From Mucilaginibacter xinganensis (GTDB taxonomy: Bacteria; Bacteroidota; Bacteroidia; Sphingobacteriales; Sphingobacteriaceae), in assembly GCA_026225055.1 (NCBI GenBank), contig JAMFSA010000213.1:29940-93939 (forward strand): a stretch of DNA of 64,000 nt, written 5' to 3'. Positions 46,188 through 55,198 of the stretch are shown in pieces; the stretch's first letter is position 1; every line of letters starts with the position of its first letter. The notes beneath the pieces were generated by a model, which was given only the letters and a program-made list of their open reading frames with translations, did not search any database and had not been told where the DNA came from. The position numbers were made by a program, and so were the translations under genes.

Positions 46188-49100
46188 GTGAATTATGCCG
46201 AATTACAAATCACCTCAAACTTCAGCTTCCTGCGCGGTGGCTCGCATCCCCATGAACTAATAGAACAAGCAGCAGCATTAGGCTATTCTGCTATTGCAGT
46301 GACGGACCGTAATTCAATGGCAGGCATTGTCCGGGCGCACATGGCAGCCAAAGCCGCAGGCATCCGTTTTATCCCGGCTTGCAGGCTGGATTTAATGGAC
46401 GGCATTAGCCTATTGGCGTATCCAACGGATATTACTGCTTATGGTAGGTTATCCGCCTTGCTGACCTTAGGCAATTTGCGAACAGAGAAAGGCAAATGTG
46501 AATTATACAAAGCGGACATTTATAAATATTGCGAAGGCATTATTGTTATCGCTGTGCCGCCGGACAGGTTAAATAGCCGTTTTGAATTTGACGAAAATTT
46601 CAAAAATGACCTGGCCGAATACCGTAAACATTTTGGAAGAGCATTATATCTTGCCACCTCATTCAATTACCAGGGACAGGATGCCAAACGACTATTTAGA
46701 TTAGCTGAAACAGGTATCCCCTTAGTGGCAACCGGGGATGTGCATTACCACGTTACCGGGCGGCGCGAATTACAGGACGTTTTGACCTGCACACGTGAAA
46801 AACATACCATCCATACTGCGGGCTTTAAACTACATCCCAATGCTGAACGCTATTTAAAAGATCCGACGGAAATTGAACGCTTGTTTCGATCCTATCCGAA
46901 CGCCTTGTCTAATGCAAATCTCGTTGCAGACGCCTGCCATTTTTCGCTGGACGAACTTAAATATATAGAACCGGAAGAAGTACTGGTCGACGGACACACC
47001 CGCCAGCAGCGTTTGGAGAAACTGACCTGGAAACGCGCCAAAGCCTGTTTAGGCGACCCCATACCCGAAAAACACCGCCATCAGATCGAATTTGAACTGG
47101 CCTTTATACAGCGACGCAATTTAGCCTGGTATTTCCTGCGGGTCTACAAAAAAACACAAAAAGCCGAAGATTTGGGCATCCTGCACCAGGGACGCGGCTC
47201 CGCAGCCAACTCCACTGTTTGTTTTTGTTTAGGCATTACCGCAGTAAACCCGGCCAAGTCACGCATGCTCTTTTCCCGTTTCATGTCGGATGCGCGCGAT
47301 GAATGGCCCGACATCGACGTGGATTATGAACATGAGCGCCGCGAAGAGATCATCCAGTTTATCTACAATGATTACGGCCGTGACCGGGCGGCTATTGTCG
47401 CGACTGTAACGCAGGAACGGCATAAAGGCGCGATCCGTGATGTGGGCAAAGCGATGGGCCTGTCGGAAGATACGATCAAACGGATCGGTGCGACGATCTG
47501 GGATTTCTACGAAGAAGGTTTTGATGAAAAACGCTTGCGCGACCAAGGGCTAAATCCCAAAGACCCGCTAATCTTAAAAGTACTGGAACTGACCTCCGAG
47601 CTGATCGGTTTCCCGCGCCAGCTTGGCCAGCATACCGGCGGGTTTGTCATTACCGAAGGTAAATTATCCGATTTCTGCCCGTTGCTTAACGCGCGGATGG
47701 AAAACCGCACGCAGGTCGAATGGAACAAGGACGACCTCGAAGACCTCGGCATCCTCAAAATAGACGTGCTCGGTTTGGGGATGCTGACCATGATCCGTAA
47801 GGCCTTTGACTTGGTTTTAAAACATCACGGCATCCAATTAACCTTAGCCAACGTCCCGCAGGACGACCCGCTCGTCTACGACATGATCTGCCGGGCCGAT
47901 ACCATCGGCGTGTTCCAGATCGAAAGCCGGGCGCAAATGTCGATGCTGCCGCGACTGAAGCCCCGCTGTTTTTATGACCTGGTAATCGAGGTGGCTATTG
48001 TCCGTCCGGGCCCGATCCAGGGGGACATGGTACACCCCTACCTGCGGCGACGCAATTTCGAAGAGCCTGTAGTTTACCCATCGAAAGAGCTGGAAGAGAT
48101 ATTAGGGCGGACCCTTGGTGTTCCCCTTTTCCAGGAACAGGCCATGGAAATCGCCATAGTGGCAGCCGGATTTACCCCCGCCGAAGCCGACCAGTTAAGG
48201 CGGAGCATGGCCTCCTTCAAAGCCAATGGCAAACTGCATCTCTACGAAAAGAAAATGGTGGAGGGTATGGTCGCGTGTGGTTATGAAGAAGATTTCTCCC
48301 GCCGCGTATTCAAACAATTGCAAGGTTTCGAAGGCTATGGCTTCCCCGAAAGCCATGCCGCATCCTTTGCCCTGTTGGTTTACGTTTCTTCCTGGCTGAA
48401 ATGCCATTACCCCAATGTCTTCTGCGCCGCCCTCCTTAACAGTCAACCTATGGGTTTCTACCAGCCAGCCCAGATCGTACAAGACGCCCGCAACCATCAG
48501 GTACAAGTATTACCCGTAGATGTCAATTACTCCGAATGGGACAATATGCTGGAAAATAAGAACAGTAAATATTTATCTGTCAGGTTAGGTTTCAGGCAAG
48601 TCAAAGGACTTAAAGAAGAAGACATGCTCGTACTGGTCACCATGCGCGACAACGGCTACCACCACATCGATCAATTAAGAGCAGTGGGTGTGCCCGATGC
48701 CGCCCTCGAAAAACTCGCCGATGCTGATGCCTTCCGTTCTCTTAATGCCGACCGCCGGAAAGCCCTATGGGAAGTCTCCGCACTCGCCGACCGGCCCATC
48801 GGCCTTTTTGATGGCCAGCTCTCCGAAACCGCGTTGGAAATGCAGGTCCCGTTGCCATTAATGACATGCGGTGAACACGTCCTCCAGGACTATATATCCA
48901 CCGGCCTCTCGCTCAAAGACCATCCCATTGGGCTGGTTCGCCCGCAACTCGCGCGGCTGCGAAACGTCCGGGTCAGCGAACTTACAAACCATAAAGACGG
49001 CGACGAAGTCCGCCTCGCCGGGCTCATCACCGTACGCCAGCGCCCCGGCACCGCGAAAGGCGTCCTTTTTATGACCCTCGAAGACGAAACCGGCTCCGCT

Positions 49101-49388
49101 AACCTGGTCGTCTGGCAAAAGCTGTTTGACCGTTACCGCAAAGAAATCGTCCAATCCAAATTACTCATGGTCACCGGCAAACTACAAGTCGCCGAAGGTG
49201 TGACCCACCTCGTCGTCCGCAGATGCTTCAATCTCAGCGCCCTGCTCCAAAACCTGGCACAAACCGGCACCGATACCATGCCCCAAACCCTCGCCCGCGG
49301 CGACGAAACCACCAAACCCTATGATTACGATGGCCGTTCAACAGTTCCGGCCGAAGGCGCTTTCCACAAAGGCCGGAATTTTCATTAA
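46188..49388 (+). CDS. dnaE2: Error-prone DNA polymerase DnaE2
   Basis: A 1066-residue C-family polymerase of DnaE2 length and type. The PHP domain opens it (ELQITSNFSFLRGGSHPHEL). The palm has the acidic motif PDIDVDYEHERREEI and the later Asp in LKIDVLGLGML; HQGRGSAANSTV and FPRQLGQHTGGFVI are typical of DnaE2. An OB domain ends the protein (VRLAGLITVRQRPGTAKGV). It extends primers past lesions with ImuA and ImuB. The start is GTG at 46188, directly after the operator. It is convergent with topB. Confidence 0.93.
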   Translation: MNYAELQITSNFSFLRGGSHPHELIEQAAALGYSAIAVTDRNSMAGIVRAHMAAKAAGIRFIPACRLDLMDGISLLAYPTDITAYGRLSALLTLGNLRTEKGKCELYKADIYKYCEGIIVIAVPPDRLNSRFEFDENFKNDLAEYRKHFGRALYLATSFNYQGQDAKRLFRLAETGIPLVATGDVHYHVTGRRELQDVLTCTREKHTIHTAGFKLHPNAERYLKDPTEIERLFRSYPNALSNANLVADACHFSLDELKYIEPEEVLVDGHTRQQRLEKLTWKRAKACLGDPIPEKHRHQIEFELAFIQRRNLAWYFLRVYKKTQKAEDLGILHQGRGSAANSTVCFCLGITAVNPAKSRMLFSRFMSDARDEWPDIDVDYEHERREEIIQFIYNDYGRDRAAIVATVTQERHKGAIRDVGKAMGLSEDTIKRIGATIWDFYEEGFDEKRLRDQGLNPKDPLILKVLELTSELIGFPRQLGQHTGGFVITEGKLSDFCPLLNARMENRTQVEWNKDDLEDLGILKIDVLGLGMLTMIRKAFDLVLKHHGIQLTLANVPQDDPLVYDMICRADTIGVFQIESRAQMSMLPRLKPRCFYDLVIEVAIVRPGPIQGDMVHPYLRRRNFEEPVVYPSKELEEILGRTLGVPLFQEQAMEIAIVAAGFTPAEADQLRRSMASFKANGKLHLYEKKMVEGMVACGYEEDFSRRVFKQLQGFEGYGFPESHAASFALLVYVSSWLKCHYPNVFCAALLNSQPMGFYQPAQIVQDARNHQVQVLPVDVNYSEWDNMLENKNSKYLSVRLGFRQVKGLKEEDMLVLVTMRDNGYHHIDQLRAVGVPDAALEKLADADAFRSLNADRRKALWEVSALADRPIGLFDGQLSETALEMQVPLPLMTCGEHVLQDYISTGLSLKDHPIGLVRPQLARLRNVRVSELTNHKDGDEVRLAGLITVRQRPGTAKGVLFMTLEDETGSANLVVWQKLFDRYRKEIVQSKLLMVTGKLQVAEGVTHLVVRRCFNLSALLQNLAQTGTDTMPQTLARGDETTKPYDYDGRSTVPAEGAFHKGRNFH

Positions 49389-49399
49389 ATTCAATTGAG

Positions 49400-51199
49400 T
49401 TAAGCCGGCACCGTGACCTTCATGCCCTTACCCGATTCCAAAAGTTCCTTGGTGATCGCTCGTGTATAGGTCTTAATCTCCTCCTGGAACTCGGCGACCG
49501 AAGCGCCCGTACGGATCTGCTCCAGGCGCTTTTCCCAGTTACCCGTCAGCTCGGCCTGCGCGATCTGCTGGTGCCGGACGATGCCGTAGACCGAAAGTCC
49601 CGTTTCCGTAGGCACCAAATTCTTCTTTTCCCGCAGGATATATTTACGTGTCAGCAAGGTCTCAATGATATTCGCACGGGTCGCAGGGGTACCCAGCCCG
49701 CCCTCCTTCATTGCCTCGCGCAGTTCCTCGTCCTCTATTTCCTTGCCCGCAGTTTCTAACGCCTTCAACAAAGTAGCTTCGTTATAAAGCGGTTTCGGTT
49801 TGGTCTGCTTCTCCAGCACACCGCTAGCCGTCACCGGCAGATCCTCTCCCTGCAAAACCTTAGGCAACGTAGCATTCTCCTCATCCTTTTTCTCCTCATC
49901 TTTCTCATTAAAAACCGCGCGCCAGCCCGGCGTTTGGATCACCGTACCACTGGCCATGAATTTGGAACCCGATTGCAGGATGATTCGCGTCACCTCCTTG
50001 ATACAATCTGTATGAAAAGCTTCGAGCATTCGCCCTGCCACCATATCGTATATCGCCTGGTGGTCAGGCCCAAGTTGGTAAGATTTCTCGCCCGTAGGCA
50101 GGATGGCATGGTGATCCGTCACCTTTTTAGCATTGACACTGCGCTTATTCAATTTGGCAGTCGTTAACAAGGTGGCCTGCTTGCCAAAATCAAGGTGTGC
50201 CGTAAATTTATCGATTAACGCGGGAACTTCCGCGAACACATCATCGCCAATATATCGGCTACCTGTACGTGGGTAGGTTACCAGCTTACTCTCATATAAA
50301 TTCTGTAAAAGGCCCAATGTCTGGTCAGCCGTAAAACCCTTACGCTTATTCGCTTCCTGCTGCAAACTACTCAGGTCATGTAACAGCGGCGGCGGTTCCT
50401 TACGAGGTTTGGCTTCCACCGAAGTAACATTCGCGGTTGCTTCCACCAGTGCCAATATAGCTTCCGCCTCCTCCCTGGTTTTATAGTTCTTTTCCGAAAT
50501 AGCTTTAAAAACCTGCTCGTCCTTTTTCGGCTGGATAACGACCTGGTAGTACAGCTGCGGCACGAAGTTCTTATTTTCCAGGTAACGCGCGCAGATCATC
50601 GCCAATGTTGGCGTTTGCACCCGGCCCAAAGACAACACTCCCTTATTACCAGATGCCAGGCTCAAAGCCTGCGTAGCGTTCATGCCCACCAGCCAGTCGG
50701 ATTGCGAACGGCAATGCGCCGAATTAAACAACGTATCATAATCACTGCCCGGTTTTAAATTCCGGAAGCCCTCCTTGATAGCCGCATCCGTCTGGGAAGA
50801 GATCCAAAGTCTTTTAAAAGGCTTCTTGCACTTCAAATAATAATAAATATAGCGGAAGATCAGTTCTCCCTCCCGCCCGGCATCCGTCGCAACGATGATC
50901 TCGCTCGCTTCATCGAACAGTTTCTTAATAATGCCCAACTGCTTTTTAGCACCCGCATCCTCTTTCCCGTTCGACTTCCGTGACGTCAATTTAAATTTCG
51001 CCGGCAACATCGGCAGATGCTGCACGCTCCAGCCACGATAACCATAGTCCTGCGGGGCAGCCAGTTGCAACAAGTGCCCAAAAGCCCAGGTAAACGTATA
51101 ACCCTTACCCTCGATATAGCCATCATGCTTCGTCGTCGCGCCAAACACCCTGGCGATTTCCCGTCCCACCGATGGCTTCTCCGCAATGATCACTTTCAT
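49400..51199 (-). CDS. topB: DNA topoisomerase III (type IA)
   Basis: A 599-residue type IA topoisomerase. The TOPRIM domain is complete (KVIIAEKPSVGREIARVFGA, then VATDAGREGELIFRYIY). The catalytic Tyr is in KLVTYPRTGSRYIG, and SLGRVQTPTLAMIC and EGGLGTPATRANIIETL are family marks. There is no C-terminal zinc-finger tail. It relaxes and decatenates single-strand-containing DNA. TopB genes of this kind are common cargo of Bacteroidota conjugative elements. It is divergent from ssb. Confidence 0.93.
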   Translation of the reverse strand: MKVIIAEKPSVGREIARVFGATTKHDGYIEGKGYTFTWAFGHLLQLAAPQDYGYRGWSVQHLPMLPAKFKLTSRKSNGKEDAGAKKQLGIIKKLFDEASEIIVATDAGREGELIFRYIYYYLKCKKPFKRLWISSQTDAAIKEGFRNLKPGSDYDTLFNSAHCRSQSDWLVGMNATQALSLASGNKGVLSLGRVQTPTLAMICARYLENKNFVPQLYYQVVIQPKKDEQVFKAISEKNYKTREEAEAILALVEATANVTSVEAKPRKEPPPLLHDLSSLQQEANKRKGFTADQTLGLLQNLYESKLVTYPRTGSRYIGDDVFAEVPALIDKFTAHLDFGKQATLLTTAKLNKRSVNAKKVTDHHAILPTGEKSYQLGPDHQAIYDMVAGRMLEAFHTDCIKEVTRIILQSGSKFMASGTVIQTPGWRAVFNEKDEEKKDEENATLPKVLQGEDLPVTASGVLEKQTKPKPLYNEATLLKALETAGKEIEDEELREAMKEGGLGTPATRANIIETLLTRKYILREKKNLVPTETGLSVYGIVRHQQIAQAELTGNWEKRLEQIRTGASVAEFQEEIKTYTRAITKELLESGKGMKVTVPA

Positions 51200-51293
51200 A
51201 AAAAAAATAAAATTAATAATTTAAACATATGGCTTTTGGTCCGCCCGTGCCAATAGAAGTTTTGAACAATAACACTACAGGTTGAGCATTACC

Positions 51294-51355
51294 CGTTTAT
51301 AAACGTTTCTATCCGTTTAATACACGCCTTTTCGGGATCCGCTTGCCCAATTTTG
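51294..51355 (+). promoter_or_regulatory. ssb promoter with 18-base repeat
   Basis: CGTTTATAAACG precedes and overlaps AAACGTTTCTATCCGTTT (51301-51318). CAATTTTG (51348-51355) is a plausible -7 box, 31 bases before the ATG. The same 18-mer occurs at 53760-53777 with exactly the same 51-base distance to TTTG, so a shared activator or repressor is likely. Confidence 0.6.
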
Positions 51356-51385
51356 TCCTACCGGAATTCACCGGCCAAATACAAT

Positions 51386-51736
51386 ATGCAAATGAATACA
51401 TTAAACAACAGCGTTCGCCTGACCGGATTCTTAGGCAGCGCCCCAGAAGTTAAAGTAACAGACAATAAAAAAAAGTTCGCCAAACTCAACCTCGCTACCA
51501 ACAGCTACCGTAAAAACGCCGAAGGTGAGCGTACTACTGAAACCACCTGGCACCAGATCGTCTTATGGGAAAAGCAAGCCGAACTCGCCGAAAAATTTCT
51601 GGACAAAGGAAGCAAGATTTCCATCGAAGGCAGACTGTCAAACCGCTATTACACCGACAAAGACGGTATCAAGCGGTATGTAACCGAGGTGATCGTAAAT
51701 GAGATTGACTTTGGCAGCAAAACCACTCAAAATTAA
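51386..51736 (+). CDS. ssb: Single-stranded DNA-binding protein
   Basis: A 116-residue SSB starting at ATG 51386 (MQMNTLNNSVRLTGFLG); an upstream start at 51353 would overlap the -7 box. The OB fold is clear (GSAPEVKVTDNKKKFAKLNL, TTWHQIVLWEKQAELAEKFL, GSKISIEGRLSNRYY). It lacks the acidic C-terminal tail (DDDIPF) of chromosomal SSB, as usual for element-encoded copies. It is 2 bases from the yifB-like gene and co-transcribed. Confidence 0.88.
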   Translation: MQMNTLNNSVRLTGFLGSAPEVKVTDNKKKFAKLNLATNSYRKNAEGERTTETTWHQIVLWEKQAELAEKFLDKGSKISIEGRLSNRYYTDKDGIKRYVTEVIVNEIDFGSKTTQN

Positions 51737-51738
51737 AC

Positions 51739-53256
51739 ATGGCGGTTTGCATCAACAGCGCCGCGCTCGACGGCATCGATGCGCTGATCATCCAAATTGA
51801 AACGCGCATCACCCCCGGCGTCCAATATTTTATCGTTGGTCTGCCCGATGAATCCATCAAAGAAAGCCTCCTACGGATAGAAAGTGCTATCGCTGCAGCC
51901 GATTTAAATATGCCCCGACAGAAGATCGTGATCAGCATGGCCCCTGCCGGCATCCGCGAGCAGGGCGCCTTGTTTGATCTACCCATCGCTTTAAGCATAC
52001 TTGCCGAATCCGGGCAAATCGATGAAAAATCACTGGATAGGCTGGTTTCCGTCAGTGAACTGTCCCTAAATGGAAAATTACGCCCGGTCAAGGGCATCCT
52101 CTCAATGGCCATCCAAGCCCAAACAGCAGGTTTTAGCCGCATGATTGTACCCTGCGAAAACGCTGCCGAAGCCGCATTGGCCAGCAGTCTCGAAGTGTTT
52201 GGGCTGCCCGACCTGCAATTCGTATTTGAATTTCTTTCCGGTGAAAAATCTTGTGTAGCGGAACAAAGATCGCATTACCTGCTAGTTACTGAGGACACAT
52301 CATTTCCTATTGATTTTTCCGATATCAAAGGTCAGCCTGCCATGAAACGCGCGATGGAAATTGCGGCAGCCGGTGGCCACAACCTGTTGATAATCGGCCC
52401 TCCAGGATCCGGCAAAACCATGATCGCAAGGCGTTTACCAACAATACTTCCACCACTAACCTTACAGGAATCACTGGAAATCACCCGGCTATATTCCATA
52501 TCAGGCAAACTCGACGGCACCGAATTGTCAACTAAACGGCTGTTCAGGGCGCCCCACCATACGGTTATCGACATCGCTTTGGTCGGTGGAGGAACCAACG
52601 CGCAACCCGGCGAGATCTCACTAACCCACAACGGTGTATTATTTTTGGACGAGCTGCCGGAATTTGAGCGGAAAGTATTGGAGGTATTACGCCAGCCACT
52701 AAAGGAACGGGCGATAACCATTTCCCGAGCCAGCTTTAACAATACTTATCCCGCAGGCTTTTTATTCGTGGCCGCTATGAACCCCTGCCCTTGCGGCTTT
52801 TACAATAACCCATTCCGAAAATGCAGTTGTACAAGAGAAATGATACGTAAATATGTACGTCGCCTTTCGGGCCCGTTGCTTGACCGTATCGATCTGCATG
52901 TGAACGTTGCGCGGGTAAAATATGGCGACTTAGGTTCAACCATCTCCGAAAGTTCCAGCTTGGAGATACGGCAGCGCGTCATCGCAGCCAGAGATAGGCA
53001 ACTTTTGCGTTCAAATAATATCAACGCACAAATGACACCCGAGCAGACGAAAAAGCATTGCCGATTAGGCCCACTCGAACAAGAATTGTTGATCCAGGCC
53101 ATGAAAAAACAAAGGCTTTCCGCAAGATCCTATGACCGTATCCTCAAAGTCGCTCGTACAATCGCGGACCTTGAAAATTCGCAGGTCATCTCGCTGATCC
53201 ATTTATCAGAAGCAATTGCTTACCGATGCTTTGACGGCGAATACTTCAACCTCTAA
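51739..53256 (+). CDS. YifB/ComM family Mg-chelatase-like AAA ATPase
   Basis: A 505-residue ATPase of the YifB/ComM family. The N-terminal ChlI domain (YFIVGLPDESIKESLLRIES, PAGIREQGALFDLPIAL) precedes the AAA core with Walker A GPPGSGKTMIARRL and Walker B GVLFLDELPEF; AAMNPCPCGFY holds Cys residues typical of the family. The C-terminal Mg-chelatase domain ends it. ComM is a branch-migration helicase in natural transformation. Here it follows ssb in one operon; its stop overlaps the next minus-strand gene by 4 bases. Confidence 0.9.
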   Translation: MAVCINSAALDGIDALIIQIETRITPGVQYFIVGLPDESIKESLLRIESAIAAADLNMPRQKIVISMAPAGIREQGALFDLPIALSILAESGQIDEKSLDRLVSVSELSLNGKLRPVKGILSMAIQAQTAGFSRMIVPCENAAEAALASSLEVFGLPDLQFVFEFLSGEKSCVAEQRSHYLLVTEDTSFPIDFSDIKGQPAMKRAMEIAAAGGHNLLIIGPPGSGKTMIARRLPTILPPLTLQESLEITRLYSISGKLDGTELSTKRLFRAPHHTVIDIALVGGGTNAQPGEISLTHNGVLFLDELPEFERKVLEVLRQPLKERAITISRASFNNTYPAGFLFVAAMNPCPCGFYNNPFRKCSCTREMIRKYVRRLSGPLLDRIDLHVNVARVKYGDLGSTISESSSLEIRQRVIAARDRQLLRSNNINAQMTPEQTKKHCRLGPLEQELLIQAMKKQRLSARSYDRILKVARTIADLENSQVISLIHLSEAIAYRCFDGEYFNL

Positions 53257-53690
53257 ACCACTTCGCGTTTACGGCAGATGATCAATGCAAACCCATTATC
53301 CTCCAAATGATAACCGTATTCAAAACAAAACCGGTAGATCTTGCCAGACTCGGTAGGTTCAGCTTCACTGGTCATGAATTTAATATTAAAGCCCTTCCCA
53401 ATCAAATCGCGCGTCCGAATCCGCCCGGCCTTTTCCTCGCTGCACAACCCTTCCAAAATCCGCCGGTTATTGAGCTGGATTTCTTGGATACGTGTTATGT
53501 AATCTGGGACACTTAGTTGCGCTGGTTCATTAACTTCTTCAATTGAATTTTGACTCTCCTTCCGCCTGCGATTATTGTAGTTTGTCCTGCAGGCGCTATC
53601 ACAATATTGCCGGTCTTCCCGGCCGGGACCGAGTATTTTGCCACAGTCTTTACACTTCCGTTCCGCGACCATTAATGTGTCTGTTTCCAT
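53253..53690 (-). CDS. Zinc-ribbon hypothetical protein
   Basis: A 145-residue protein with an N-terminal zinc ribbon (ERKCKDCGKILGPGREDRQY then CDSACR), a basic stretch NNRRRKE, and a helical middle (DYITRIQEIQLNNRRILEGL). The C-terminal part of about 55 residues (IKFMTSEAEPTESGKIYRFC) may be beta-rich. Proteins like this are common on Bacteroidota elements; function is unknown. It is convergent with the yifB-like gene. Confidence 0.65.
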   Translation of the reverse strand: METDTLMVAERKCKDCGKILGPGREDRQYCDSACRTNYNNRRRKESQNSIEEVNEPAQLSVPDYITRIQEIQLNNRRILEGLCSEEKAGRIRTRDLIGKGFNIKFMTSEAEPTESGKIYRFCFEYGYHLEDNGFALIICRKREVV

Positions 53691-53749
53691 TGGTTTTTCC
53701 TCCTTAACTCGAATATAAGTTGGGATAATCTTTTTGGTGGTAGATAATT

Positions 53750-53814
53750 AAACGATTACAAACGTTTCTATCCGTTTTTATTCCCAAATGTGCGATTACG
53801 GGTCTGCAACTTTG
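53750..53814 (+). promoter_or_regulatory. DUF3276/radC promoter with 18-base repeat
   Basis: AAACG (53750-53754) and AAACGTTTCTATCCGTTT (53760-53777) lie upstream of CAACTTTG (53807-53814), a probable -7 box 21 bases before the ATG at 53835. The 18-mer and its 51-base distance to TTTG are identical to those at the ssb promoter. Confidence 0.6.
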
Positions 53815-53834
53815 CCAAAACAAAATATACGAAC

Positions 53835-54095
53835 ATGGAAAATAAAAAAACAAAATTCACCAACATTCTTGATACAGAGATGTTTGGCGACGACCGGGAA
53901 CAATACTATCTCGACATCAAAAAAGCGAAAAATCAAAAACTCTACCTGCGCATCACCAATCGCCGGCAGGAATCTGATGAGACCTATAAACGCACCCAGA
54001 TCATTCTCTTTGAGGAAGATCTGGCATTTTTTGTCGAAGCAATAATGATGCTGCTTGGCAGGCATGCCACCGGCAACCTGGGGATTAGCTGTTAG
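53835..54095 (+). CDS. DUF3276 (PUR-alpha-like) DNA/RNA-binding protein
   Basis: An 86-residue protein starting at MENKKTKFTNILDTEMF (53835). Core motifs are 'YYLDIKKAKNQKLYLRITNR' and 'YKRTQIILFEEDLAFFVEAI', matching the single-repeat PUR/DUF3276 family of Bacteroidota that folds as a Whirly-like nucleic-acid-binding module. It is 3 bases upstream of radC and under the repeat-containing promoter. Confidence 0.78.
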   Translation: MENKKTKFTNILDTEMFGDDREQYYLDIKKAKNQKLYLRITNRRQESDETYKRTQIILFEEDLAFFVEAIMMLLGRHATGNLGISC

Positions 54096-54098
54096 CAA

Positions 54099-54754
54099 AT
54101 GGAAACGGCACTGAAGAACATCAAGGAGCTGTCAGTAGCTGACCGTCCGAGAGAAAAGCTGATCTATCTTGGCGCACAGGCATTAAGTAATACCGACTTG
54201 ATCGCTATCATACTGCGCATGGGAAACAGATCAACACCACTTGCATCGATCTGCAGATCATTGGTCGATGCTATAGACAACAATATTTCAAACCTGGATG
54301 CCTTGAGTGTGAGCAAATTGTTAAAATCAAAGGTGTTGGAGAGGTGAAAGCAGTGAGCCTGCTGGCTGCTATCGAATTGGGAAAACGAAGCCTTAGGCAG
54401 GCGGCTCCCTTAAATTTAAAAGAGGATTCAGCTGTTGAAAAATTGATCTCGGCTTATCTTAAAAATGAGCCCATGCCGCAATATCATTTAGTGCTCCTAA
54501 ACAACCGAAGCGAATTACTGGCGACAAGCGAACTGGAAACAGAAATAGGGAAATTGCCAGATCTAAAAACCATAATGAAGTTGTCACTCGAGGCAGGTGC
54601 TGCCGAAATCGTGCTATGCCGCAATGATATTCAATTGCCGTCCCGTTTTTGTAACCAGGAGCAGGCCTTTATTATTCAATTAGATGCGGCAGCAAGTATG
54701 CTGAAGATTAAAATGCGTGGTTTGTTGGTCATAAATGCAAATAAGGATAAATAA
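54099..54754 (+). pseudogene. radC: RadC/JAB-domain protein, one frameshift, degenerate JAMM site
   Basis: A RadC family protein of about 218 residues. The N-terminal UPF0758 helix-hairpin region (IKELSVADRPREKLIYLGAQ ... LIAIILRMGN) breaks at 54323-54326: the frame meets TGA after KVLER, while another frame reads KIKGVGEVKAVSLLAAIELG on to the end. One more A in the AAAA run restores it. In the JAB domain the usual HxHPSG is replaced by CRNDIQLPS, so the metal-binding His pair is lost and a protease role is unlikely. Confidence 0.75.
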
Positions 54755-55198
54755 GTTTTCGACTTTAATATTCGGGCCGTTTCTCGCTTTCAGCGGGCCG
54801 GGCTTTCCGCTGTATCTGCTGCGCAGGATGCCACCGCAATCCCCTAACGGAAATAAGCATAATGATGCAGTAAACCCTTTGGGATTTACCCAATATTACG
54901 GCAAAAGTAGACTGCCCCGCCCGGTAACGGTAACCGGGTTGACAGCCTCTTTTGTCCTGTACGGATGGTGTATTCGTGGGAACTACCTCTTTTGGTCTTT
55001 GATTAAGGACGAAAATCGCGCTTCCCTCTACAAGGCCATGCAAGTGCCGTTGAAAAAACCTCCATCCCTGCGGGTAGTATTTTTTCCGGCAGCCTTGTCC
55101 TTCGTCGCGCATGTGGTTGCCCATAATCAAAGACCAAAAGAGGTAGTACCTAATAAGGATCGGCGAGCAAAGTTCAAGTATTAAAAAAAATAAATTTT
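54755..55198. other. Non-coding structured intergenic region
   Basis: This 444-base interval has long open frames on both strands (54735-55184 plus, 54765-55130 minus), but neither looks like a real protein and their composition follows G+C-rich hairpins. Visible structures are CAGCGG/CCGCTG (54791-54812), CCCGGT/ACCGGG near 54920, and the 24-base inverted repeat given separately. It is probably a repeated intergenic element. Confidence 0.45.
54982..55147. repeat. 166-base element with perfect 24-base terminal inverted repeats
   Basis: Bases 54982-55005 (beginning ACTACCTCTTTTGG) and 55124-55147 are exact reverse complements over 24 bases, separated by 118 bases. No target-site duplication is visible and no protein is encoded inside. 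It is similar in form to a MITE or to a large hairpin element. Confidence 0.65.

Noticed and set aside
54735..55184. 149-residue plus-strand and 121-residue minus-strand open frames
   Set aside because: Both lie over G+C-rich hairpins and a 24-base inverted repeat that is read in both frames (RPKEVVP occurs in both). Neither resembles a protein family.
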